Part shown: positions 34,832 to 43,596 of the stretch, piece by piece
How the letters are laid out: each line of letters begins with the position of its first letter
Numbering within the stretch: the first letter of the stretch is position 1
From: an uncultured Ruminococcus sp.
GTDB taxonomy: Bacteria; Bacillota; Clostridia; Oscillospirales; Acutalibacteraceae
Reading direction: 5' to 3'
Assembly: GCA_900539465.1 (NCBI GenBank)
Contig: UQCF01000001.1
Coordinates: forward strand, 254,415 to 318,414
Length of the DNA stretch: 64,000 nucleotides
Position numbers and translations under genes: made by a program
Notes under the pieces: model-generated
Databases searched by the model: none
What the model was told of the DNA's origin: nothing
The model's input: only the letters and a program-made list of their open reading frames with translations

Positions 34832-36195
34832 TTTATGTTTTCCCCCTGTCTGTCGGTTATGACCGAAAATCCTTTTTTGATGCTGTCGTCGGTAATACCG
34901 AATTTTTTGCCCTGTGCCGTAATGATATATTCATAAGACTTGCCGTTATACTCTGTAAGGTTGCTGTATCCTTCTATTCCGCCCGCTCCCACTGTGTGCG
35001 AAACAACAGAGAAAAGCATTTCGCCCATGTGTTCTTTTGCGGAGGCATTCCAACGATAAAAATACCACTGCGAATCAAGGCTGCTGACGGTTATTCTGCC
35101 TACCCAGCTGCTCGGTATTTCGAGGCTGTAGCCCTCCGAATAGTTATAGAGGTTATATCTTTTTGCCTTTAGCTTTGAATTTTCAAAATCGCACCAGCGA
35201 ATGTAGCAAAGCTCGTCCTCCTGCACTTCTCCCGAGACAACATTTGAAGACCCCGGAATTTTGACGCCTACGGGAATTTCGAGGTGCCCGTCCGCGTCTA
35301 TATCGGTAACATATGTGCGGCTGTTGCGCCAAGTTGCGGAATTTATTTGCTTTTGTGTGTCAAACAAGGGAGCGGAAAGATTCGACGATGCCGAATCCCA
35401 CACAATAAGCTCTGTTATCATGTCGTGCTCGCCTTTTGCCGCGTCAACGAGCACAGTCACTTTGCCGTCGGCTTTATCGGTGTATATTTTGCTGTAGCCC
35501 GAAACATTGCCGTCCAGCGCGGTTTTGCCCACGGACTCGACCTTTTTGCCGTCCTTTGAAATTTTTGCCGCTTGCGCCGAAGCGGATTGAACATTATTTG
35601 TATTTTCAAGATTTACAAAGAACAGCTCTTTATGAGAATCGGAGTCTATATCTATCATGTCAAAAAGGCTGTATTGGAACGAGCCCATCTCATAAAAATA
35701 ATTTGAAGAGTCAAGCGTTGACGGCTCATAGACCGAGAGCTGTTTGCTCAAATTTAACAAATTCCACCCGACAACAACCTCTTTAAGTCCGTCGCCGTTC
35801 ATATCGTCAAGCACAACGGTATCCACAGAATTGCCGAGACCTTTTACGCTCTTTATATAATCCCATTTGTCGTTGTCTTTGTCTTTATTAAAAATACCTA
35901 TATTAACGGTGCTTTTTTTGCCTTTTTCAGAGTAAAAAACCATTGCGTCTTCGTTGCCGTCCGAATCAAAATCGTCAATTATAAACGCGGATTTATGCTC
36001 GCCGTTCATAGGCGTTTCAAGTTCGACATTCTCGCCGGCAACAGCCTCAAAAGAATCCTGAAGATTTTGATACCCTCCGGCAATTTTGGGCGGGCTCATG
36101 AGTTCGTCCGGCGTCTTCATTTGCAGGGAGCAGCCGCTGAAAACAAACATAGCTGTGACAGCCAATAGCATGAGTGCTGTTAAGCGAATTTTCAA
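34828..36195 (-). CDS. lipoprotein with FG-GAP/VCBS-like repeats
   Basis: 455 residues from TTG 36195 behind GGAGG. Lipobox VFSGC gives a predicted lipid-modified Cys at about residue 21. The mature part contains repeated Asp-rich calcium-binding-like turns ('DDFDSDGNEDAMVFY', 'DDMNGDGLKEVVVGW', 'IDIDSDSHKELFFV', 'DIDADGHLEIPV') typical of FG-GAP/VCBS beta-propellers, and a C-terminal domain of unknown fold. It is first in an operon with a two-component system, so it may be the external sensor or accessory protein of that system; this is inferred from the 4-bp overlap only. Confidence 0.85.
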   Translation of the reverse strand: MKIRLTALMLLAVTAMFVFSGCSLQMKTPDELMSPPKIAGGYQNLQDSFEAVAGENVELETPMNGEHKSAFIIDDFDSDGNEDAMVFYSEKGKKSTVNIGIFNKDKDNDKWDYIKSVKGLGNSVDTVVLDDMNGDGLKEVVVGWNLLNLSKQLSVYEPSTLDSSNYFYEMGSFQYSLFDMIDIDSDSHKELFFVNLENTNNVQSASAQAAKISKDGKKVESVGKTALDGNVSGYSKIYTDKADGKVTVLVDAAKGEHDMITELIVWDSASSNLSAPLFDTQKQINSATWRNSRTYVTDIDADGHLEIPVGVKIPGSSNVVSGEVQEDELCYIRWCDFENSKLKAKRYNLYNYSEGYSLEIPSSWVGRITVSSLDSQWYFYRWNASAKEHMGEMLFSVVSHTVGAGGIEGYSNLTEYNGKSYEYIITAQGKKFGITDDSIKKGFSVITDRQGENIK

Positions 36196-36226
36196 AGCAA
36201 TTCCTCCCTATAATATAATTCATATT

Positions 36227-36256
36227 ATTATAGCACATCGGGCACATATTTTACAA
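36227..36256 (-). promoter_or_regulatory. sigma-A promoter of the lipoprotein-two-component operon
   Basis: Minus strand TTGTAA (36251-36256), 18-bp spacer, TATAAT (36227-36232), 31 bp before the TTG start. Good -10, acceptable -35. Confidence 0.65.
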
Positions 36257-36410
36257 TAAAAAACAACATTAAATTTTTATGAATTTTAAGTTAAGAAAGC
36301 CCGAAAATTATACAAAAAGCCGCAAAAATATTTTTTTGCGAAATTTAAGCAAACATCGGCGCCGGAAGCGGCATATTATATAGCAAAACGAAATTGAAAG
36401 GAGAAAATTT

Positions 36411-37238
36411 ATGGCAAACGGACTTGTGCCCGACGATACGTTTTATTTAAACTCCGTAAGAGTGAACGAATATCTGCTTAAAGATCATAACATAAACGAT
36501 ATTCCCCTGCCGAACGAGGACTTAACAGAGATTATAGGCATAACGATACACAACACGGACGACTTGCCGGAAGTCGAGGACAGTGCCGAACAATACACGG
36601 CGGCAACGATAGACGGTGATATGAAAGATGTTCGCGTGCACTACTATGTTGACGACCTCGGCGCATGGCAAAATCTGCCGCTTAACTCAACAGGCTGGCA
36701 CGCGGCGGACGGCGACGGTGACGGCAACACAAAAACCATAGCTATCGAAACAATCATGAGCAGTGAAGACGACCCTAATTCTCTCAAAGCAAGAGACAAT
36801 GCGGCAAGGCTTGCGGCATATCTGCTTTATGAAAACGGGCTTGACGAGAATGACTTATATACGCACAGCTATTGGCTGAATGTCAGAGACGGAATTGAGG
36901 GCGACAGAGATTATCTGAACACGCTGCCGAATCCGTACAAAACCTGCCCGATATATATAATCCCTAACTGGTATGAATTTAAAGAACAGGTTGCAGGCTA
37001 TATTGACGAGCTGAAAAGCGGCGAAGCCACCGCGCGGTTTGACCCGTACCCCGTCGAAGTATCGGTCGGCACACTAAATGTTCGCGGCGGTCCGGGAACG
37101 GATTTTCCCGTTACGGCGCGCATAAATTACGGTGAAAAATACATGATAACCGACCGAAAGAGCAGCGGCGGCATAAGCTGGGGCAAGCTCGATTCCGGCG
37201 CCGGGTGGGTAGATTTGCAGTACACCCAAAAAGTATAA
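36411..37238 (+). CDS. N-acetylmuramoyl-L-alanine amidase with C-terminal SH3 domain
   Basis: 275 residues, ATG 36411 behind AAAGGAG. Amidase_2 (T7-lysozyme-like) fold with predicted zinc ligands His47 ('GITIHNTD'), His152 ('YTHSYW') and Cys179 ('YKTCPIYI'); 'NSTGWHAADG' is another family segment. A bacterial SH3 domain follows from about residue 208 ('GTLNVRGGPGTDFPV'). It should cleave the bond between muramic acid and L-Ala in peptidoglycan. There is no signal peptide, as in endolysins and some autolysins exported in other ways. It is alone between a divergent operon and a terminator; no phage genes are near. Confidence 0.9.
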   Translation: MANGLVPDDTFYLNSVRVNEYLLKDHNINDIPLPNEDLTEIIGITIHNTDDLPEVEDSAEQYTAATIDGDMKDVRVHYYVDDLGAWQNLPLNSTGWHAADGDGDGNTKTIAIETIMSSEDDPNSLKARDNAARLAAYLLYENGLDENDLYTHSYWLNVRDGIEGDRDYLNTLPNPYKTCPIYIIPNWYEFKEQVAGYIDELKSGEATARFDPYPVEVSVGTLNVRGGPGTDFPVTARINYGEKYMITDRKSSGGISWGKLDSGAGWVDLQYTQKV

Positions 37239-37276
37239 AAGAAACTCGCGAATATCTGTTTGCGGTAAACAACAAT

Positions 37277-37324
37277 AAACCGGCGCCGTGACAATCCCTC
37301 CGGAATTTGTCGCAGTGCCGGTTT
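37277..37324. terminator. terminator after the amidase gene
   Basis: Imperfect inverted repeat pairing AAACCGGC...GTGACAA (37277-37294) with TTTGTCG...GCCGGTTT (37306-37324), followed on the plus strand by AGATTTTAATAAAATT. It may act in both directions between convergent genes. Confidence 0.7.
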
Positions 37325-37339
37325 AGATTTTAATAAAAT

Positions 37340-37573
37340 TTAGCTGTCAAACACTTTGCTTAAATCAATATCGGAATCTATATATACTGCATCAACTTCG
37401 TAATCGTTATAAACCTTTATGTTTTTACTTCCGTCTGTATATATTTGAACAATTGAACCGTCAACATCAATAATCGGCGGTTTCTTTCTAAAATTCAAGC
37501 TGTTTTCAATCTTTTTGCACACATTGTCAAATTCTGCATTTGACGCTTCTTTAAACACATTATAACTAAACAT
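37340..37573 (-). CDS. hypothetical protein, 77 residues
   Basis: ATG 37573 with only a weak site (GGACGGTGG) upstream. The peptide is soluble, with a helical, charged N-terminal half and a beta-rich second half ('PPIIDVDGSIVQIYTDGSKNIKVYNDYEVDAVYIDSD'), and an acidic C-terminus. It is convergent with the amidase gene and lies downstream of the sigA terminator. No family recognised; codon use is normal, so it is probably real. Confidence 0.55.
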   Translation of the reverse strand: MFSYNVFKEASNAEFDNVCKKIENSLNFRKKPPIIDVDGSIVQIYTDGSKNIKVYNDYEVDAVYIDSDIDLSKVFDS

Positions 37574-37666
37574 ATAGCCACCGTCCGATTTTAAATTCTT
37601 GTTTATGCTTTTATTTGTCTTTCTAGACTACTACAATAACGAAAGAATTTCCTTAAAACTAAAAGG

Positions 37667-37695
37667 AATGAGTCCGGTACAATACCGAACTCATT
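37667..37695 (-). terminator. terminator of the dgt-dnaG-sigA operon
   Basis: AATGAGT and GGTA (37667-37679) pair with TACC and ACTCATT (37683-37695) around a short loop; the minus strand continues with CCTTTTAGTTTTAAGG. It lies 80 bp past the sigA stop. Confidence 0.7.
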
Positions 37696-37775
37696 CACTT
37701 GCAATTTAATATTTAATTTTGTCTAAACTTTGGGGTTTGCTTCATCCGCAGCGTCTGTTTTAATATTGATATATT

Positions 37776-38876
37776 TTAATCGAGGAAATCTTTAAGCTTT
37801 TTGCTTCTACTGGGGTGACGAAGCTTTCTCAAAGCTTTTGCCTCTATCTGACGGATTCTCTCTCTTGTAACATTGAAGTATTTGCCGACTTCCTCAAGAG
37901 TGTGCGGATGTCCGCTTTCAAGACCGAAACGCATTGAAAGAACCTTTGCCTCTCTGGGAGTCAGAGTTTGAAGAACCTCATCAAGCTGCTCTTTAAGAAG
38001 CAGTATTGAAGCGGCGTCTGCCGGTGCCGGTGCGTCATCATCGGGAATAAAATCGCCGAGGTGGCTGTCCTCTTCTTCGCCGATGGGAGTTTCGAGAGAT
38101 ACCGGCTCCTGTGCCACTCTGAGAATTTCTCTGACCTTGCCGACGGTCATGCCGAGCTCGTTGGCAATCTCTTCTGCGGTTGGGTCTCTGCCGTTTTTAT
38201 GGAGCAGCTGGCTGTTGGTTTTCTTGACTTTATTTATTGTTTCAACCATATGAACGGGAATACGAATCGTTCTCGCCTGGTCGGCAATGGCTCTTGTTAT
38301 CGCCTGACGAATCCACCATGTTGCATAGGTTGAGAACTTAAATCCCTTTGTGTAGTCGAACTTATCAACAGCTTTTATAAGACCGAGGTTGCCCTCTTGG
38401 ATAAGGTCAAGGAACTGCATACCTCTGCCGACGTAGCGCTTTGCTATGCTGACAACAAGACGAAGGTTTGCCTCGGCAAGTCTTTTCTTTGCTTTTTCGT
38501 CATTGTCGGCAATTCTTATCGCAAGCTCAATCTCCTCCTCGGGGGTGAGCAGCGGAACTCTGCCTATTTCTTTAAGATAGACCTTGACCGGGTCGTCCGT
38601 ACCCTGCACCTTATCGTCTGCGGCAATAACATTCATTTCGTTGGTCTTGGGAATATCCATATCAAAATCAATATTCTCAAGTGACGCGCTGTTAAAATCG
38701 TCGATAATTTCGATATTCTGATTCTCAATAGTCTCATAGAGCTTATCAAGCTCTTCAATATCAAAATCCATCTCCAAAATAGCGGCATCAATATCCTGAG
38801 TGGAAATCTTGCCGTTATTTGCCTTGCCTTTTTCAATCAAAGCCTTGATTGTCATTTTTTTGTCGGTGTTTTCCAT
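37776..38876 (-). CDS. sigA: RNA polymerase primary sigma factor
   Basis: 366 residues from ATG 38876, which follows AAGGAGA at the right distance; an ATG eight codons upstream overlaps the site. Region 1.2 ('DDPVKVYLKEIGRVPLLTPEEE'), region 2 ('FDYTKGFKFSTYATWWIRQAI'), region 3 and region 4.2 ('TLEEVGKYFNVTRERIRQIEAKALRKLRHP') are complete. It directs transcription of housekeeping genes; the many TTGACA/TATAAT promoters in the window fit it. Placed after dnaG, as in B. subtilis. Confidence 0.96.
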   Translation of the reverse strand: MENTDKKMTIKALIEKGKANNGKISTQDIDAAILEMDFDIEELDKLYETIENQNIEIIDDFNSASLENIDFDMDIPKTNEMNVIAADDKVQGTDDPVKVYLKEIGRVPLLTPEEEIELAIRIADNDEKAKKRLAEANLRLVVSIAKRYVGRGMQFLDLIQEGNLGLIKAVDKFDYTKGFKFSTYATWWIRQAITRAIADQARTIRIPVHMVETINKVKKTNSQLLHKNGRDPTAEEIANELGMTVGKVREILRVAQEPVSLETPIGEEEDSHLGDFIPDDDAPAPADAASILLLKEQLDEVLQTLTPREAKVLSMRFGLESGHPHTLEEVGKYFNVTRERIRQIEAKALRKLRHPSRSKKLKDFLD

Positions 38877-38923
38877 AGCTTGTCTCCTTATGTTATACAT
38901 CCGTCGGGAAGTCGGGCTCCCCT

Positions 38924-40678
38924 TTAAGATTTTTTCCTGAATAGATTCAAAAATTCCTCCGGCGTTGTGTCGGCAGGATTTACGGCGTTCTGCTTTGCCT
39001 TTTCCTGCTTCATAACGTTTATGCAGTCTTCACATTCGCCGAGAGTGCTGCTGATTTCTTTTTTCATTGCAATAAACTTTGCGAGTCTGCCGTTCTCCTG
39101 CGGGGTGAAGTCTGCCGAAAGCATTGAAAGTTCTATACTTCTGCCGCCGTCCAACCTTTGCGAAAGCGAGGAATAAACGCGGCGGTTAAAGTCTGTGATA
39201 AAAACGTCCTCCGAGAGCTTGTCCTTCAGTTTAAAATAAAACTCCGGATTGTTAATGATTGACGAGAGCAGCACATCCTCTGCCCTGGCGGCGCGAACAT
39301 GACCTTTTCTCTCCGGGTTAATATCGTCTTTGGGCGAAGCGGCGTTGCGCTTGATTTGCTCAAACTCTCGCCTTTTCTCCGCCGACCTTTTTGCGGACCA
39401 TTTACGCTTGACCTCGCTCATTATCGCATCTTTGCTCACATCAAGCTCTGAGGAGAGCTTTGAAGCGTATATATCCCTCTCTATCGCGCCGCATGAAGCG
39501 AGAAGCTCCGCGACCTCAGAGAGAAATCCCACCTTGCCGTCCGGCATTGAGAGGTCATATTTTGAGCGGATTTTTAAAATTCCGTATTCAATGTCGTTTG
39601 CCGCACCGTCAAGCAGTGCTTTAAATCGCTCTTTGCCGTAATTTTTTATTATTTCATCCGGGTCCTTGCCGCCCTCAAGGCGAAGCACTCTTATTTTAAG
39701 CCCCGTTTCGGAGAAAATGCGTATAGCCTTTTTTGTTGCCTCCTGCCCCGCTTCGTCGGCATCGTATGAAATAATCACTTCGTCGGCATATCTGCTTATA
39801 AGGCTCGCCTGCTCTCTTGTGAGCGCAGTGCCGAGCGAAGCGACGGCGTTTGTGAAGCCCGCCTGGTGAAGCGCGATAACGTCCATATATCCCTCTGCAA
39901 GAATGAGCGCGCTCGGATTGCCGTTTTTGGCAAAATTGAGTGCAAAGACGTTGTCGGTCTTTTTATATATCAGCGTGTCGGAGGTGTTGACGTATTTCGG
40001 CTTTGAATCGTCAAGCACACGTCCGCCGAAGGCAATTATGTTGCCGCGAAGGTCAATAATAGGCGTCATTACGCGGTTTCTGAAGTTATCGTAATAGCTT
40101 GTTTTGCCGTTTCTTTCGCTTCTTTTTACCAGATTTGCATCGTAAAGCTCCGACAAAGAGAAGCCTTTTTCACGCATATGGTTTATCAGAGCGTCCCAGC
40201 TGTTCGGCGCGTAGCCCATACCGAAATGTCTGATTGTCGACATGGACAGACGGCGTTTGTTTTTGAGGTAATCAAGTGCCTCCTCGCCGCCCTTATTTAT
40301 CAGGCACTCATGAAAAAACCTTGCCGCCTCGCGGTTTGCCGCAAACAGCCTTTGACGGTGCTTTGCGAGTGAATCGTCATAGCCGTCGCTCGGCATCTGC
40401 ATACCTGCGCGGTCTGCCAAGAAACGCACGGCATCGCGATAATCAAGGTTTTCTATTCGTCTGATAAATGTTATAACCTCGCCGCCCGCACCGCAGCCGA
40501 AGCAATAAAAAGACTTTGTATCGGGGTAAACGGTGAACGACGGCGTTTTTTCGTTGTGGAAAGGGCAAAGTCCTTTTAAAATCTTGCCCTGTCTTTTTAA
40601 ATTGACATAAGTCGATATAACGTCTTCTATATCGTTTCTGTCTCTGAGTTCAGATAAAAATTCATCGCTGAATGCCAT
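38924..40678 (-). CDS. dnaG: DNA primase
   Basis: 584 residues. N-terminal zinc-binding domain with Cys-Pro-Phe-His ('CPFHNEKTPSF') and 'YCFGCGAGG'; the RNA polymerase core and Toprim domain with 'LAEGYMDVIALH' and 'SYDADEAGQEA'; a C-terminal helicase-binding domain from about residue 430. It makes RNA primers for replication. dgt lies 13 bp upstream and sigA 47 bp downstream, forming the macromolecular synthesis operon. Confidence 0.96.
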   Translation of the reverse strand: MAFSDEFLSELRDRNDIEDVISTYVNLKRQGKILKGLCPFHNEKTPSFTVYPDTKSFYCFGCGAGGEVITFIRRIENLDYRDAVRFLADRAGMQMPSDGYDDSLAKHRQRLFAANREAARFFHECLINKGGEEALDYLKNKRRLSMSTIRHFGMGYAPNSWDALINHMREKGFSLSELYDANLVKRSERNGKTSYYDNFRNRVMTPIIDLRGNIIAFGGRVLDDSKPKYVNTSDTLIYKKTDNVFALNFAKNGNPSALILAEGYMDVIALHQAGFTNAVASLGTALTREQASLISRYADEVIISYDADEAGQEATKKAIRIFSETGLKIRVLRLEGGKDPDEIIKNYGKERFKALLDGAANDIEYGILKIRSKYDLSMPDGKVGFLSEVAELLASCGAIERDIYASKLSSELDVSKDAIMSEVKRKWSAKRSAEKRREFEQIKRNAASPKDDINPERKGHVRAARAEDVLLSSIINNPEFYFKLKDKLSEDVFITDFNRRVYSSLSQRLDGGRSIELSMLSADFTPQENGRLAKFIAMKKEISSTLGECEDCINVMKQEKAKQNAVNPADTTPEEFLNLFRKKS

Positions 40679-40691
40679 AATATCCGCCCCC

Positions 40692-41693
40692 TTACATCAT
40701 CCAGGAGCCGGGCACAAACAAGCGGTTAAAGGTATGAACCGCGTATCTGTCGGTCATGCCGGCGATGTAGTCGCAAGAGGCTCGCTGCGGCCCCTCTTTG
40801 AGACAGATGAGAGTGTATTCCTCCGGAAGCTCAATCGGATGCTGAGAAAAATATTCATACAACCGGCAAATCATGTCTATTGCCTTTTTCTCTTCGCTTT
40901 TGCACACGGGGTTAGTATATACGTTTTTAAACATAAACTCGTGTATCTCGTCAAAATAAAGCTGAGTGTTGTCATCAAGGCAAATTTCGTCTGTGCTGTT
41001 ATCAATACAAGATTTTACAAGTGTATTTATACGCTCCGACTTGTTAAAGCCCAGAGCCTGTCTTATTTTAAGCGGAATATCGTCTTCTGTTATAACCTTG
41101 GCATGTATTGCATCGTCAATATCGTGGTTTATGTAGGCTATTCTGTCGGCAAGTCTCACCACTCTGCCCTCAAGAGTGAAAGCCTGTTCGCCGCAGGTGT
41201 GGCGGACTATGCCGTTTCGCACTTCTTCTGTAAGATTCAGCCCCATACCGTTTTTTTCTATAATATCAACAACTCTAAGACTCTGCTCATAATGTTTGAA
41301 TCCGTCGGGGCAAACACTGTTGAGAGCGCGCTCGCCCGCGTGACCGAACGGGGTATGCCCAAGGTCATGACCGAGAGCTATCGCCTCTGTCAAATCTTCA
41401 TTAAGGCGCAGAGCTACGGCAATTGTTCTTGCAATCTGCGAGACCTCAAGAGTATGAGTAAGTCTTGTGCGGTAATAATCACCCTCGGGTGAAAGAAAGA
41501 CCTGGGTCTTATGCTTTAAGCGCCTGAAAGAGTTGCAGTGAATTATTCTGTCTCTGTCTCGCTGAAAGCAAGTGCGGATTTCGCATTCTTCTTCTTTTCT
41601 GAGCCTGCCGCGGCTTTTATCGGCAAAGGACGCATAGCGTGAGAGCAGCAAATGCTCGTTTTCACAGGTGATTTCTCTGACTGCTTTTTTCAT
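40692..41693 (-). CDS. dgt: deoxyguanosinetriphosphate triphosphohydrolase-like HD protein
   Basis: 333 residues. 'RRLKHKTQVFLSPEGDYYRTRLTHTLEVSQIARTI' and 'ALGHDLGHTPFGHAGE' contain the HD metal-binding residues. Proteins of this length in Firmicutes are the dGTPase-like subfamily found before dnaG; they hydrolyse dNTPs to deoxynucleoside and tripolyphosphate. AAAGGAGA precedes the ATG. The exact substrate is inferred from the family. Confidence 0.93.
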   Translation of the reverse strand: MKKAVREITCENEHLLLSRYASFADKSRGRLRKEEECEIRTCFQRDRDRIIHCNSFRRLKHKTQVFLSPEGDYYRTRLTHTLEVSQIARTIAVALRLNEDLTEAIALGHDLGHTPFGHAGERALNSVCPDGFKHYEQSLRVVDIIEKNGMGLNLTEEVRNGIVRHTCGEQAFTLEGRVVRLADRIAYINHDIDDAIHAKVITEDDIPLKIRQALGFNKSERINTLVKSCIDNSTDEICLDDNTQLYFDEIHEFMFKNVYTNPVCKSEEKKAIDMICRLYEYFSQHPIELPEEYTLICLKEGPQRASCDYIAGMTDRYAVHTFNRLFVPGSWMM

Positions 41694-41774
41694 AATACGT
41701 CTCCTTTCGCCAAAGCTGTTAAAATCTCTCTAATAAGCTTATACGCCGCAAATCGGCATATTCCTTTTATTTTT

Positions 41775-42392
41775 TTATATTTTGCAAAAAATTTCTCCGC
41801 TCTTTTGTGCTTTTAGCTTACCGAAGCTCGCATCGCTTAGTTTTGCAGAAAATTTGCCCTCGCTTTCGGAAGGGATATGAAAGTCGACTGTCACATTTTC
41901 TTCAAAAGAAGTATTGTCAACCGTTCCGCCGAATTCGGGAATAAGAGAGCTTATTTTGCCGTAAAAATTGTAGTCACACTCTACTTTCATCACACTGCAA
42001 AGGTGCATTACGGCAACCTCGCCCGCATCTACGGCTATTTTGGCAGTGTGCGAATATGCGCGCACCAAGCCGCCCGCGCCGAGAAGTACACCGCCGAAAT
42101 ATCTTGTTGCGACAACCGCGCAATCGGTAAGTTCCTCTTTTAAAAGCACGTCAAGCACCGGAACACCTGCCGTTCCCTGCGGCTCGCCGTCATCGGAATA
42201 GCGCTGAATATTTCCGTCTCTTAAAACATAGGCATAAACATTGTGGGTTGCATCCCAATGCTTTGATTTTATCTCGTTTATAAACTGAGTTGCCTGCTCC
42301 TTGGTCGTCACCGGCTTAATATAGCCAATAAAACGCGAGCGGCGCTCGACAAACTCGGCAGAAGACTGCTTTGCAACGGTCTTATACTCCAT
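41775..42392 (-). CDS. yigZ: YigZ/IMPACT-family protein
   Basis: 205 residues from ATG 42392 (GGTGAT upstream); the longer open frame upstream runs through the rpmE terminator and is spurious. 'SRFIGYIKPVTTKEQATQFI', 'NVYAYVLRDGNIQRYSDDGEPQGTAG' and 'VATRYFGGVLLGAGGLVRAYS' are the UPF0029/IMPACT signatures; a C-terminal ferredoxin-like domain follows. Human IMPACT regulates the GCN2 kinase; the bacterial role is unclear. Confidence 0.92.
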   Translation of the reverse strand: MEYKTVAKQSSAEFVERRSRFIGYIKPVTTKEQATQFINEIKSKHWDATHNVYAYVLRDGNIQRYSDDGEPQGTAGVPVLDVLLKEELTDCAVVATRYFGGVLLGAGGLVRAYSHTAKIAVDAGEVAVMHLCSVMKVECDYNFYGKISSLIPEFGGTVDNTSFEENVTVDFHIPSESEGKFSAKLSDASFGKLKAQKSGEIFCKI

Positions 42393-42402
42393 AAATATCA
42401 CC

Positions 42403-42436
42403 AAAAAAGCAGCGGTGCAAAAAACTTGCACCGCTT
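42403..42436 (-). terminator. terminator of rpmE
   Basis: AGCGGTGCAA (42411-42420) pairs perfectly with TTGCACCGCT (42426-42435); the minus strand continues with a T-run (GCTTTTTTGG). It starts within 7 bp of the rpmE stop. Confidence 0.9.
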
Positions 42437-42441
42437 TCCGA

Positions 42442-42648
42442 TTATTTATCAAGATTGTAACGCTTCTTGAATCTGTCAACACGTCCGCCTGTATCAACAA
42501 GCTTCTGCTTACCTGTGAAGAAAGGATGGCAGCTTGAGCATATATCAACACGCATATCGCTTTTTGTTGAACGAGTCTCTATAACAGCACCGCATGCACA
42601 GCGTACCTGTGTGGGCTCATATTTCGGATGAATTCCCTGTTTCATCAT
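42442..42648 (-). CDS. rpmE: 50S ribosomal protein L31
   Basis: 68 residues from ATG 42648 (or the next ATG, 42645) after AAAGAGGTG. 'MKQGIHPKYEPTQVRCACGAVIETRSTKSDMRVDICSSCHPFFTGK' in shortened form: the Cys-X-Cys and Cys-X2-Cys pairs make this the zinc-containing type. Single-gene unit with its own terminator between yigZ and spo0A. Confidence 0.95.
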   Translation of the reverse strand: MMKQGIHPKYEPTQVRCACGAVIETRSTKSDMRVDICSSCHPFFTGKQKLVDTGGRVDRFKKRYNLDK

Positions 42649-42744
42649 TTTCACCTCTTTCGGTCTCAATTACGCAAAAGCTATTTTAGCACACTATCTT
42701 TTAAATTGCAACTGTTTTTTGCAATTTTTTATAAATTATAAAAA

Positions 42745-42782
42745 CCGCCCGTTTCAATGCCCCAAAAAGAGCAAACGGACGG
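42745..42782 (-). terminator. terminator of spo0A
   Basis: CCGCCCGTTT (42745-42754) pairs with AAACGGACGG (42773-42782) with one mismatch; the minus strand continues with TTTTTATAATTT. It begins 17 bp past the spo0A stop. Confidence 0.8.
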
Positions 42783-42798
42783 CAAATATTATGTAGAA

Positions 42799-43560
42799 TT
42801 ACGACGCTTTAAGATTAAGTCTGAGCTTATCCGCAATCATGGCGATAAACTCTGAATTTGTAGGCTTGCCTCTCGAAGACTGTATGGTATAGCCGAAATA
42901 TGACGATAAAACGTCAACATCTCCCCTATCCCACGCAACCTCAATGGCATGCCTTATTGCGCGCTCAACTCTTGAAGGCGTAGTCTGAAAATGCTTTGCG
43001 ACCGTGGGATAAAGCACCTTGGTAACCGAGCCCATCATATCGGGATTTTCTATCGAAAGCATAATAGAATATCTGAGATACTGATAGCCCTTTATGTGTG
43101 CCGGAACGCCTATCTGATGCATTATGTCGGATATTACTATCTCTATGCTCGGAGTATCCGTTTTCTCCTGCACGGCAGAACCGCTCCACTCATGCATCTG
43201 AAGCAAGCGCTGAACCATAACCTCAACGTCAAACGGTTTTAAAAAGTAATAATCGGCGCCTGCCGAGAGCACTTCTCTCTCGAACCTCGGGTTATCAACG
43301 CCCGAAAGAACAACCGTCATAGGTCTTTTTACGTTCTTCATCTCACTCATGTTTTTCAAAACACCCAAAGCGTCCACGTGAAGCATAAACGCATCCATAA
43401 TCAGAATATCGGGGCAATCGGTCTTGATTTTTGTAAGAACCTGCGAGCCGTCCTTATCGACCATCACCACATCATACCCGTATGTGCTGAGTGTTCTGAA
43501 GCATTTCTGCGAGAACTCCGTGTTGTTTTCTGCTAACATTACTTTAATTGACTTATTCAT
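42799..43560 (-). CDS. spo0A: sporulation master regulator Spo0A
   Basis: 253 residues. Receiver domain with phospho-accepting Asp56 ('DILIMDAFM') and Lys in 'YYFLKPFDVE'; a linker, then the Spo0A effector domain with 'HQIGVPAHIKGYQYLRYSI', 'FQTTPSRVERAIRHAIEVAW' and 'KPTNSEFIAMIADKL'. It activates early sporulation and represses vegetative genes through 0A boxes. In the acidic pocket the usual Asp-Asp is Glu11-Asn12 ('LAENNTEF'), a notable change. The promoter and an operator-like palindrome lie just upstream. Confidence 0.95.
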   Translation of the reverse strand: MNKSIKVMLAENNTEFSQKCFRTLSTYGYDVVMVDKDGSQVLTKIKTDCPDILIMDAFMLHVDALGVLKNMSEMKNVKRPMTVVLSGVDNPRFEREVLSAGADYYFLKPFDVEVMVQRLLQMHEWSGSAVQEKTDTPSIEIVISDIMHQIGVPAHIKGYQYLRYSIMLSIENPDMMGSVTKVLYPTVAKHFQTTPSRVERAIRHAIEVAWDRGDVDVLSSYFGYTIQSSRGKPTNSEFIAMIADKLRLNLKAS

Positions 43561-43576
43561 GTCTTTTCATCCCCCA

Positions 43577-43593
43577 TGTGAATTTAATTCACA
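43577..43593. promoter_or_regulatory. 17-bp palindrome at the spo0A transcription start
   Basis: TGTGAATTTAATTCACA is a perfect palindrome around a central base, located just downstream of the spo0A -10 box, where the transcript should begin. It looks like an operator; TGTGA and TCACA arms recall CRP/FNR-type sites but with 7 instead of 6 bases between. Confidence 0.6.
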
Positions 43594-43596
43594 AAC

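Noticed and set aside
40734..41492. 252-residue plus-strand open frame
   Set aside because: Antisense to dgt, whose HD motifs are intact; no start signals.
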